From: Epiperipatus broadwayi
Lineage: Eukaryota > Onychophora > Udeonychophora > Euonychophora > Peripatidae
Direction of reading: 5' to 3'
DNA: 64,000 bases
Assembly: GCA_028023455.1 (NCBI GenBank)
Contig: JAQFVV010000056.1
Coordinates: 3,922,717 to 3,986,716 of the forward strand
In this document: positions 22,422 through 33,250 of the stretch, piece by piece
Layout: each line of letters opens with the position of its first letter
Numbering within the stretch: position 1 is the stretch's first letter
Notes under the pieces: generated by a model
What the model was told of the DNA's origin: nothing
The model's database searches: none
Seen by the model: only the letters and a program-made list of their open reading frames with translations
Translations under genes and position numbers: made by a program

Positions 22422-25400
22422 GTAAGTTGAGTGAATGTTTGGGTTCAGATTGAGTGAATGTTTGGGTTCAGATTCTTTTAAGATTAACATGTGTACATAT
22501 GTAATTGATTCATAAATAATGATTGTTCTTTTGTAATAAGGCTTATATAACTTTGCATACCACATCAAAAACAAACTTTTTTTTGGTTTATTCTGCACTT
22601 ATTCTCCATTTTTTTGTTTCAGTTTTACTGACTTCATAACTTAGAATGATTTGTAATCAGTTATCATGATTCCTTCATGTTACTTATCATTTTTTTTTGC
22701 AGTCTCTGTGACAATAGGAATATGTGGTTCTGTAATCACATTTCAATCCTTCACTTCCATGGACAACAATTTTGACTTCAATATTTTCTTTGCATTATTA
22801 TTATTTTATACATAAGTATGTATGAATATATAAAGTATCCAAAACTTTCAGCAGTTAAAAAGCAGAAATAAGTAGTAATAAGACATGACTGGTATCTATA
22901 TCAAACTTATGTTAATAAACTCTTGAATTTAATTAAATTTCAGCTACAATATACATCCCAAAAAACATTCTCAAGCAATTGGGAATTTTTTTGCTTACTT
23001 TAATATGTTATGTCCAACATATTGTAATAATACTGGGAAATTTATATAGTTATGACTATTTTTTTCTTCCAATGATTAATTTAATGAAAGATTTCATAAT
23101 AGTTGTTAACTTTTTCAACAAATTTGCCATCTCTATTATAACAACAGTTGTATTTGATTCTTGTAAGATATATGTTTAAAACTTGTAATTGGAAAAATAA
23201 GCAAATTTTACAATCCTAAATATTGATACACAGAATAAAGTAAATAGTTTTTATACATTTAATTATTTTGATATAATGATTAATATATATAAATTCATAC
23301 ATGTCTATATTATTGTACTTACAACCATAATATTCATTTATAATTAAATACTAAAATTATATAAATATACAATCACATATATTTCTGTATGCATAAATAT
23401 GTAAACCTATAATGAATAAGAAGCACATACGTACAAGTATGAGTATATTTGGGTAATATATTGTAGGAGTATATATATACTCATACATACATATAATAAA
23501 TATGTATACATTATATTTGTATTCTTATTATATTTATGAAAATAAATATATAATTTAGTAAGTTAGTATTTTTCATTCTTTAAAATGAAAAAAAGACGTT
23601 GAGAAAACAGTTGACAAGGTAATAAATGACCTCTGGGTTCACATAGTTTATAGAATTAAAGGAAATGAAATTAACTTAGTGTTTTAATATCCAATTGTAT
23701 TGTAACAATGTAGAATGTGAGATGCTTCAGCAAGCTCATGGAGCAAGATATAAAAATAAGTCTATTCTTTTTTGAACAGTTTAATACTCATTATAAGATA
23801 TTTCTAATATTTGTTTAAAAAAAGTAACTTGAATATATTTTCGTGTTCTATAAAAATTGTTGAATTACATGTTCTAAAATGTAAACTTCATTTTAAAAAA
23901 GAACATGTCTATAAAAACTTCAACTAGATTTAATGTAGTTTACATTATAAGGAAAATGCAAAGCGGGTAGAACACCAATTTATCATGGGATATAAAAAAT
24001 GTACTTGCCTTGTCAAATATATATATATGTGAATAACATCTTTTGCTGAATGCCTATAAAGTTATATAAAACTTATAACTTCAAAATGGAATTATAATTG
24101 TTAATAAACAACTGTGTATTAACGAAGATGAAATCTACATATAAAGAGGAAACTAAACATCAACTTGGGATATCCTATTATTTTCTTTAATGTATAACAA
24201 CGAAGGAATTAAAAATTGCATCTTCAAAGGATTTTCATTCGCGAATTCCAGGAACATCTAGGCCTATTACATTGACTTTTATAATACCATTTATGTTTTT
24301 AAAAATTATAATTGGGAAATATTAATTTCATTTCCTTTATTATCGTATTCATTTCATTAAAAAAATGAATAATAAGAGAGATTTAAAATATTTTTATTTA
24401 TATTTATGATTAATAAAGATTTAAATATAGGCTAAGAAATATTAATATGGGAGAGGGATAAAGTGAACTTGGAGGTAAGAGATTAAATTATTTTTAAATT
24501 CACAAATCATTTTCTATGACATGAGACTACATTGTTTATACTAATCAAAATAGTCTAATAACCATAATGTATGGTAAGTGAATAAATGATTAACATTGTT
24601 GTGAAATATATATTTTTATATTAATAAATATAAGTTACATACAATCATTTTGACGAGTGAAAATATTATATATAAATGATTGGATTATTATTTGTATAAT
24701 CTAATTATTATAGAATAATGTTAATATAAAAGTCTTAATATTTGGATACTTATATTTTATATACATTGTAAAATCATGTAGTGTTATAGGCTAGAAAATA
24801 TATCTACCATAAGTAAATAGAATATTTATATATTTTTTAATATAAGAAAGTAGATATATAAATAATTTTTATATATTGTAAAATTTAAGTTATTTATTTG
24901 TTAAATAAATAATTATGTTTTTATATTAAATTAAATGAAGTCTTCAATTTTGTTTTATTTAATTTAAAGAGTCAGTGAGATTTGTTATTAATATTACTTT
25001 AGATATTGATAGGAACCCCTGAAGAGAGTAAATTGTTAAACTTCCCTGAGTTCAAAATCTGAGCATAATGGTAAAGTCAATTAAGGTGAAAATTGATTTG
25101 ATGTGGTTTAGATATAATAATTTATTAATAATAAATTAGTTATTGGGAACAGATATAGTTTTATATCAAAATTAAATCACATCATTCGTGGCATCCTATA
25201 TGAAGACTTTAAATCTGACTATAGTGAGATGCGACTGCCTTAACTTATGTTGTTGAGAGGGTACATACCTTTATAATATGTTTATGTATATACCGTTATG
25301 TCCATATATAAACACACATTTTTACGACTATAATATATCATTTATATATTTTGGATATACTGCAGAGTGATGTCTCACAGCTTAATGTACTTTTTTTTAA

Positions 25401-26094
25401 AAATCTATAACTCCTCTTTTTTACATTATTTTAGAAAATTTATTTTATCTATCATTAAGACATAGTGGTTTTTTAAATATTTTTTACAATTTCTTAGGTT
25501 TCCAGCTCCACTTGAAGTTCTTAATTATTCTAATGATGTCAGTGTTACTTGTTTATTTCACATTTGATCTCTTCTTATTCCTAACATCTTTCTACACTGA
25601 ATAAACTATGCAGCCTGTAATCTTTATATTACTCTTTTTATTATTAATGTTATTTTTACTAAAGTGCTCCATTCAAATTTAATTCTATAATTATTATTTT
25701 TTTCATTTATACTAATAATTTACCTTAAACCATTTAATTTGTTTCTAATAATCTCTATATTTTTCTTTCTTTAAAAGCCATTGAAAATTATGTTTAGCAT
25801 TTAATTTTAGTTCTGTTATCTTGATTTCATCTGATAAACTGCTGAAATATTTTCTGTAGTATTATTATTGAATTATTTATGTTGAAAATATTTAGTTAAT
25901 TATATTAGGAAAGGCACTTTGTTTTATTTAATATACTATTTATTTTAAACAATAATTTTTGCATATGATAATAACATATAGAAATTGACCAACACGGATA
26001 TTCTTTTTATAAAAAAAAGCTATAATTTTAATCACAATGGGATTATACCCTATACACATGTGTTGTAATGTTTTAATACCTCTACAGTGTTTTC
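22422..26094 (+). other. Intron downstream of the CFAP77-like exon
   Basis: Starts at donor GTAAGT, with a 23-bp tandem word (TGAGTGAATGTTTGGGTTCAGAT) just inside. The rest is AT-rich with TA-type simple repeats (for example 23460-23500). A phase-compatible acceptor at 25496-25497 is discussed as a weak exon candidate. Confidence 0.5.
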
Positions 26095-26530
26095 TTGAGT
26101 ATGAAGGATACTCTTAAACTAAAGGATAATATACAAACTTTGAAAAGATAAGAGTGGCCATCTTATCTTTGTAGCTAAATTTACTTATGTAGGCCAATCT
26201 ACAGCATGTTGGAATAAAAGTTTGAAAGTCTTCTGTTAATCACTTTACATCCATTAACTTTACTCTATTTATTAACTATCATGAAATCTTTTGATCTACT
26301 GCTTGTTAATATTATGAAATATTAGAATCTATGTAACTCTATTTAATTTAATAAATAGAATAAAGTTAATGAAGGTAAAGTGAATAATAAAGGACTTTCG
26401 TGCTCTCATTCCAAGATACTTTAGTTTGGCCTATATAAGTGAATTATGTACAAAGATATCACAGTCACTCTTATCTTTTTAAAGTTTCTATTTTGTGCTT
26501 TGGTTTGAGAGTATCTTTCATATTCAACAA
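26095..26530. mobile_element. Fold-back (MITE-like) element, family D
   Basis: Long imperfect arms (about 26095-26290 and 26345-26530) are inverted copies around a central ATATTATGAAATATT-like loop. Matching words are GATAAGAGTGGCCATCTTATC against GATATCACAGTCACTCTTATC, and TTAACTTTACTCTATTTATTAA against its complement. Related pieces lie at 48190-48290 and 60295-60420. No coding capacity. Confidence 0.75.
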
Positions 26531-27113
26531 AACATCATTGAGTTATTAAAACAAAATTAAAAATACATACAAATACTGCTCTTATAAGTTAAATAGAGAG
26601 TTACAAAGAAAGTTATAGGAATACATTCTAAGTGCAGATATGGAACTCAAGTTATCAATAGGGTCCATAAATGATGATTAATGGATGAATTTCAAATATG
26701 ATGGATAACAATCTATAAGCGATGCCTGGCTAATTACTTTGCTGTAAGATAAGATGTAGATTTTTGAAGACAAAGTACTGTTTCCAATATAATCTTTACT
26801 GCCTCCTGTCTGCATTCTTTCATTTATCTTTTTTTGTTTACCTTATTGTTTTAAATATCTTAAATTAGTATAAGTTTGATTATCATTAGTTTTTCATACC
26901 ATAAGTCGCAATCCCTTATATAATATAGGATAATTTAGACAAAAGCAAATTTACATTTGATTTAAAGTAGTTCAAACAAATACTATTATTATATAGTAAG
27001 ATTAATGTTTGCAATATCTGTTACTTTGCTTAATTACATTATAATTTATTTATAAAAATACATAGACAAATTCTGTTAAATTATTAATTTTTAAGTGTAA
27101 AAAATCCAGTCTT

Positions 27114-27220
27114 GCATTGGTGGTCGAGAGGTCAGCGCGACAGCCTTGCACTTGCAGGCAGTTGCCCAGGTTGCGGGTTCGCGTCCCGGCCGATGCTATG
27201 ACACTTTAAAAAAAAAAATC
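27114..27220 (+). mobile_element. tRNA-derived SINE, copy 2 (best preserved)
   Basis: A-box TGGTCGAGAGG (27121-27131) and B-box GGTTCGCGTCC (27176-27186) are intact and CpGs are retained. The end is GATGCTATGACAC plus an A tail. Flanking AAAAAATCCAGT / AAAAAATCAGT look like a slightly altered target duplication. Likely the youngest of the four family members here. Confidence 0.9.
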
Positions 27221-28141
27221 AGTGAAAATGTTTTAATTATTACATATATAGTTAAAGCATTTACTTTAATGAAAATGTGTCATAATAAAAAGTAAAAGTT
27301 TTGTTTTTAATCAATTTCATAATTCACTACTATGTATATTGAAACAATAATAGTCTCATAAGCTACTGTAAATTAGAAATAAAATGCAGATTAGAAAGGG
27401 TGACTAGTCATAAAACAAAATAAAAAAAATTATAATAATAATACAGCATTTTTGTATGTATGTTAAAAGTCTTGTAGATGGCATAATAATTTTTTCAGTA
27501 GCAAATATAGTATGTTAATTAGGAGAATACAAAAGAATTGATAAATTATGAAACTAATATCATTGTAATTAATGGAGGAATAAGGCTGGATTGAAGTGTA
27601 TTGCTATTGATTTTGAATAATAAAGGTTTGAAATATAATATTACAAATGGGAAAAGTATTATGCTAAAGTATCAAGTTATTGTACTTATGAAACTATGGA
27701 AGTAATATTTGTGAGAGTCTTAGAATTATTAAAACTAATGAAACTAATATTAAAATAATATTTTGTAAATTTATAAGATTGGAAGAGAAAGGGTGCATCA
27801 ATAGAAGTTTGAAACTGCTAATATTTATAATATTGTAATAATGAAAAATAATTAAAAAAAATTAAAGTATGATATAAAAAAAATAGCTTCAATTTGATTA
27901 ATGCTGAAGATTTACAATGTACAAACTATATTTCATATTTTTGAAAGAATTTTGTAATTAATCTTTTTTTAATACCAAACATGACAATGTGTTATCACTA
28001 ATGACCCTAGAGGTTCCTTCAGTTTTGATTTACTCTCTTGTGGCTATAATTAGGCATTTTGTGATATCAGTTTTACATTCATTTGCAGTAAAATAAAAAT
28101 TAACCAAATTCCACGCACAATATTTTGATTGGTAATTTATT
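27221..28141. other. AT-rich non-coding DNA
   Basis: Nothing recognised between the SINE and the hAT element. Confidence 0.55.
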
Positions 28142-28683
28142 GTTTATTTCAGTGGTCATCAACCTTTTCACATTTGCGGACCAGTAAAAATAAGGATAAG
28201 GTTTTGCAGCCTGGCAAAAATAAGACTGGCAGAAGTCCATAGATAAATTTTTTAAAAGATGTAAACTGCTTAGCTTTAGATGAGCATAATTGTTATAACT
28301 GATCAAAACATCATTAAATATTCAAGATGAAATTATATATATATGTATATGGAGTTTGTATAATAAAAAACTTTTTTTTTTAATTTTGAATTTTTTTAGA
28401 AAAGTAATAAAAAATTTAATTCTACCCCCCCCCCCATAAACATCTGTGATAACTAAAAAAACAAATTAATTTATGTATGAATGATTAGATTTTGTTTTCG
28501 TTCTGTTTTTTTTTTTTTAATTGGGTAAAAATGAGATGAAAAAATAAATAAAAATTGTTTATATTAATTAAAAGTTTAAACTCTTATTATTTTGTTATTA
28601 CAAACTTTCCCACGGCCTGGCAGAAAACCTCTGCAGCCCGGCACTGGTCCACAGACCAAGGGTTGAAGATCACTGGTTTATTT
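28142..28683. mobile_element. Non-autonomous hAT (Charlie-type) element with 8-bp TSD
   Basis: The element runs 28150-28675 (526 bp). Its left end CAGTGGTCATCAACCTTTTC and right end (complement of GGGTTGAAGATCACTG) fit the CAGTGGTTCTCAACC-type terminal inverted repeat of hAT/Charlie elements, with a second inverted block (GCGGACCAG / CTGGTCCACAGACC). It is flanked by a perfect 8-bp duplication GTTTATTT (28142-28149 and 28676-28683), the size diagnostic of hAT transposition. The interior is AT-rich with a C run (28424-28434) and no transposase. Confidence 0.93.
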
Positions 28684-29156
28684 CATATGAAAGTGCTTGT
28701 AAAAGTTTTCAAGCATATTCATTTTTGTTAGATTTTAAAAACAAAAGCATACACTTTTCATAGTTTGGGTACATATTTATAATTAATTTTGAAGAATGTT
28801 TGTGCAGTGTTTATTTTTTAAGAGGAATAATGTGATTAGACTCAAATTTTATTTGAAAATATTTACTTTTTGAAGAAGACAAGTCAAAAGAAATTAACTT
28901 ATGGACTCAATTTGTTATTGACTGAAAAGGAATAATTTCATATTGACTACAGCTGTAATTCACATTTTAAATAGAATTTTGAAGTCTGAATAATAATTTG
29001 TTCTGATGTTACAAATAAAATTAAAAGAATTCTGATCTTTTTTTAGTTTAATATTTTTATGCACAATGTTGCAACCATAAAAAAAAAACTTACTATTTTT
29101 TATAAACCTTACTTCTTATTTCAATATATTTTAATGGTCAATGAAAAAGGGCCTTA
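28684..29156. other. AT-rich non-coding DNA
   Basis: Nothing recognised. Confidence 0.5.
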
Positions 29157-29500
29157 AACATATCCGCCATACACGGGCGCCATCTAGGCATTTGAACCTA
29201 GAAAAAATTATATAGTAGGCAGATACATAAGTTAAGATTCAAAATTTTTTTTATATATATATTATTCTGACCGTTTGCCCAATGTCACTAGCTCATAGAA
29301 TAGCAGAGATCTAAACCTTAATATTTAAAACAATAAAATAAAAGAAGCCACTGCCAGTAATTAACACACAAATAGATTTTATTGATGCACATTTAAAATT
29401 GAGGAATAAATTTAATTTTTAGATTTTAACATTAATAATTTTTTTAAAATTTAAATTCACATTTACTATTTAAATAGACCACACAGATGAATATTTAAAT
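29157..29500. repeat. Dispersed repeat C, copy 1 (LTR-like, old)
   Basis: Shares GGGCGCCATCTAGGCATTTG, GTAGGCAGATAC, CCCAATGTCACTAGCTCA, AGCCACTGCCAG and CACAGATG in the same order with 55555-55945. It lies just past the end of the minus-strand gypsy coding region and may be its 3' LTR, but the matching 5' LTR was not found. Confidence 0.65.
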
Positions 29501-30369
29501 TTTATTTACTTTAGCATGTTGAGCATAGATAGTCTACATATATTTTTTTCCACTTAAAATTTATCAAAACATTCATTCAATCTCAGACTAAAAGTTCAGA
29601 GCCAACCCAATGCCTGCTTCCAGATATATAGTCGCAATCAGTGTAATATGAAGATGCTAGCATAAAACCATGCTGACAGGAATGTGCATCTGACAGCGTG
29701 ATATTATTTGAAGGAAATGATCCATGTCCAGAACAGGAAAGTACATCTGTCTGACTAAGAAATCATATATGGTTATTTTTAAAGAGTGCTACATATGGGG
29801 GAGAGTGGTCTTTCTGCCATCTTATAAATCCCTGTCCATAGAGCTAGAAGGGGTCAATGGTGCAGGAAATACATCTGCAACCATTTCAATGATATGACTG
29901 CCTCTTTGGGGTCATGCATTCAGTTGGTCATGTTGCCCTGTATGCTAAACATGCTTCACATTACATTAATATAAACACCCATGCCAGGGAAACAAAAATA
30001 AAATGGTGGTTGAAATTATTTGTATGGAGCATTATAGAGACCTTCTAAACCATGTCCTGGTCTTATATGGTTTCAGGGACCTAGAATTATATGTACTCCT
30101 TTCTGCTTCACTATTTTTTAAAATGAAGGCATTTGGATTATCCTTTCTGCTGATCTGGTAAGGCTCATCATACAAGTTTTTAGAACTTTTTGAAATATGT
30201 TTCTGTTTGACTCACAGGGTTCACTTTGACCCATACCATATCTCCTTCCCTAAACTTGTCGGTCATGACTCCTGTTTGCAGTGTCCAGAGCTTGACACAG
30301 TGTTCCAATTTTTTTCTTATCTTTTCTTGATCTCTTCTTTTATCAATATTTTCTGGTATAGAGGGTAAT

Positions 30370-31255
30370 GTGGATTTATATAATCAAGGTATTGCTTATC
30401 TGAATTGAAGTATTATAGGTGCAAACCCAAGGAAGTTGTTTAAGCCATGTTCTATGGTAAGAATCAGTATATACCCTGAAGAGGCATCCCAATTCTCACA
30501 TTATCTACTCACATGGGTTGGACTGCATATTCCATATTGATAACAATACATGTTTTAGCTCCATTCTCTCTATCCATTTTTGCCATTCATGATATGTGAA
30601 AGTTGTACCATAGTCTGACAAAATAGCTCTAGGTCTACCTATTTTCTCAAAGTATTATGTCTCAAGGACTCATATGGCATTCCTAGTATTTGCCTGAGAT
30701 ACTGGATATGCTGACACCCAGTTTGAAAAAAACATCATATACCACTAGTACATATTTCATTTTTTTAAAAGCTGGTAATGGCCCACAAAAATTGACAGCT
30801 ATCAGGTCATTTAGTTTGTTATAAATAATAGGACTCAACAGGTTCTGATATGCCTGATTGCTGGTTTTGTCTTCTAACAGTTTTAGCATGCACTTCCTAT
30901 ACTGCCAACCTTTTCTCTCATATTCAGCCAGTTGAACCATGTCCTCAAATAAGCCTTTTACTTTATTAACTCTGTAATGTCCATACATATGGTAAATGTA
31001 CATAATACGTTCTTCTATTAAACTGTTTGGTATAATAATCTGTCATTGATCACTTTGTAGGTCAGTGATGTAACCATAGGATCCTTCTTTCAGTGGGTAT
31101 CTTTTTCTGGTGTTAATTTCCAACATTTCTCCTATTTCATTTTTGACTTCCAGTTGGTCAATAATTTTTTTGTAGGTGGGGATCTGCCATTGCACTTTTC
31201 CCAGGTGTCTCAATCCTTCTACTACAATATCCTTTTCTAATTGTATATTCACCAT
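30370..31255 (-). pseudogene. Gypsy integrase (broken, D to N in core)
   Basis: Readable parts are the HMYGHYRVNKV zinc-finger histidines, LIAVNFCGPLPAFKK (first core motif, where the usual catalytic Asp of V-D-x-C-G-P-L-P is Asn), VVYDVFFKLG, RAILSDYGTTF (second core Asp retained) and SNPCE (final catalytic Glu). A C-terminal GDMVWVKVN motif lies beyond (about 30240). The catalytic Asp change and stops mean it is inactive. Confidence 0.8.
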
Positions 31256-31367
31256 AGATATCTTCCATCTGCAGATGAATTTTGAACCCAGGACTAATAT
31301 TCCAGCTCATTGTGTCAGTAACCACATTTTCAGTGCCTCTACAATATTGGATAGAATAATTGAACTC

Positions 31368-31744
31368 TTAGAGAAAAAGGCTCCACTGGAATAGCCTACT
31401 ATTTGTTAAATAACTGTGGTTTAGGAATTCCAGGCTCTTATGATCAGTTCTAACAATCACTTCTGACCCTAGAAAGAACTGGTAGAACTGCTGGAATGCC
31501 CACATGACAGCCAAAGGTTCTTTCTCCATGACAAAATAATTAATCTCTGAACCTCTCAATGGTCTGTGACAGAATAAATTACACCTAGGGTATTATCCTC
31601 CTGAGCTTGCATAAGTGCTGCATCTAACCTGTACCCACTACTATCTACATGGACAGTAAATAGTTTCCTTAGGTCAGGGTAAACCAACATCACTTGATTA
31701 AGAAACTTTTTAATAACCTTGAAGTTAGGTTTATGCTCTTCCAT
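31368..31744 (-). pseudogene. Gypsy RNase H domain (broken)
   Basis: Two adjacent frames, 31556-31744 with FTVHVDSSGYRLDAALMQAQ (first catalytic Asp of retroviral-type RNase H, in the D-x-S motif) and 31368-31559 with EKEPLAVMWAFQQF (catalytic Glu region) and VIVRTDHKSLEFL (T-D-H-K-S motif). Separated by a frameshift of one frame with a few bases of overlap. Confidence 0.85.
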
Positions 31745-32610
31745 CCATTTTCATGATGTCCCCTTATGTAATAGTTGCAGCAGTGGTTTCCATGTCAGAT
31801 GTGAAGTTTTTGTATAACTTATTTAATCCCAAAAATGACTTAACTTGTCTTGGTGTGTGAGAGGCTGAAAAATCTCTGATTGTGTGGATTTTATCAGAGT
31901 GAGACCAGATTTGATTACATTAATCAAGTACCCCAAGAAATTCACTTCTTCTGCAGCTAAACAGATTTTTTGTAGGTTAATTTGGATATCCTTCATTTTG
32001 CACTCTTGTAAAAACATCTTGAGGTGTTGTAAGTGTTCCTGAGAGTTACTAGACAAATTATTCACATCATCCATATACATAGTGATTAACTTTTTAATCT
32101 CTTAGGACAGTACCCAGTCAAAACATTTTAACAGGCTTGTCTCACTATTCTTTAGACCGAAAGACATTCTGTTGAATTGGTATGATGTACCATTATATCA
32201 AAATGCTATGTACTTTTGGTCAGCATGGTGCAACTTGAACTGCCAATAGCTGGCAGTTGGATCCAATGTGGAAAATATTTTTTTCCCTGGAATTTATTTA
32301 CTAACTCATTAATTGGTGGTGGAACATTTTGATCAGGCCATGTGATCTTGTTCAATTGCCTTGCATCCAATCATAAACTTATGGTTCCATCTTTTTTTTT
32401 CAACCATTAATGGGTTATTATATGATGATGAACCCTTGGTGAAAATGTCCCACTTCTACATTTTAGCTAATTCTCTCTCTACCTCAGGCCTAGGTTGGTG
32501 TGGCCCCAGGTGTGATTTTGCCTGTTATGGTGTACTGTCAGCAATCTTGATTCGGTGCTCATACCATTTAATAATTACAGGTTTGAAAAAAGCAATTTAT
32601 ATTCAACTAA
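31745..32610 (-). pseudogene. Gypsy reverse transcriptase (broken)
   Basis: Broken frames carry recognised RT blocks in order: INELVNKFQGKKIFSTLD with TASYWQFKLH (blocks 1-3, first catalytic Asp retained in TLD), YNGTSYQFNRMSFGLKNSET (block 4), YMDDV (block 5, canonical Y-x-D-D) and FLGYLI (block 6). Stops and shifts separate them, so no protein is made, but catalytic residues remain readable. Confidence 0.85.
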
Positions 32611-32618
32611 AACTTCTT

Positions 32619-32909
32619 TTAGAACCCCTTTCCATTTTCCTCCACTTCATTTATCAGTTCATCAATCAGTAAAGATCTTTCCATCTCAAGCTCCATGTTA
32701 CATATCTTTTGCTGGGTCATTCTTATCCATGAGCCAAACACAACTTCCTTTTCACAGATAATCCTTTCTTTTCTGTAATTGATCACACATCCAGTTTTGT
32801 GCATAAAGTCAGACCCCAATATAACTTCATGCACCAAATCTTTTAGAATCAATAATGTGTGGTGTATAAAAACTATTTTTATTTGCACTGAAACTTGTTT
32901 TGAGCTCAA
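32619..32909 (-). pseudogene. Gypsy aspartic protease C-terminal part
   Basis: A 96-codon frame with LVHEVILGSDFMHKTGCVIN followed by a basic segment, the conserved flap-distal half of retropepsins (I/V-L-G-x-D-F/W). The DTG/DSG catalytic motif is not within the frame and was not found upstream. It then runs into a linker toward reverse transcriptase. Confidence 0.7.
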
Positions 32910-33250
32910 TTATGCTTTTTGGTTATTTGCCAATGTTATTTGCATACTTCTCACCAGCAGAGTTGGTATCTCTGCAGGTTGTCTTGCATACATTCATATA
33001 TCCTCTCCAACATTACCAATATCTGACTATTCGAGTCCCACAACATCTCTACCTTGATATTGCTTATTTGCAAAACAACCTTTGGCCATTCTTGAGATGT
33101 ATAATTAATTGTTTCCCTGTACCACTAACAAATAGATCTATTTACTTCATTTTTTTTCTTTTACTTGTTTTTTTAACTCACTTAACTCCTGCAGTATCTT
33201 TTTTATGAACAGTCTCATAGCCTCTTCCATTTCTGTTTCACGTTCTGTCA

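Larger units (their letters stand above)
30100..33250 (-). mobile_element. Dead Ty3/gypsy retrotransposon
   Basis: Minus-strand remains in order protease (32619-32909), reverse transcriptase (about 31745-32610), RNase H (31368-31744), integrase zinc and core domains (about 30370-31255) and a C-terminal domain (about 30180-30300). This order (PR-RT-RH-IN) defines Ty3/gypsy rather than copia elements. Many frameshifts and stops; no gag recognised beyond 33 kb. Confidence 0.88.

Noticed and set aside
22266-22598. 110-codon minus-strand frame overlapping the CFAP77-like exon
   Set aside because: Antisense shadow of a conserved exon; its composition is random outside the overlap.
27114-27204. Functional tRNA gene
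   Set aside because: Has A and B boxes, but no acceptor-stem pairing and four dispersed copies with A-rich tails; it is a SINE.
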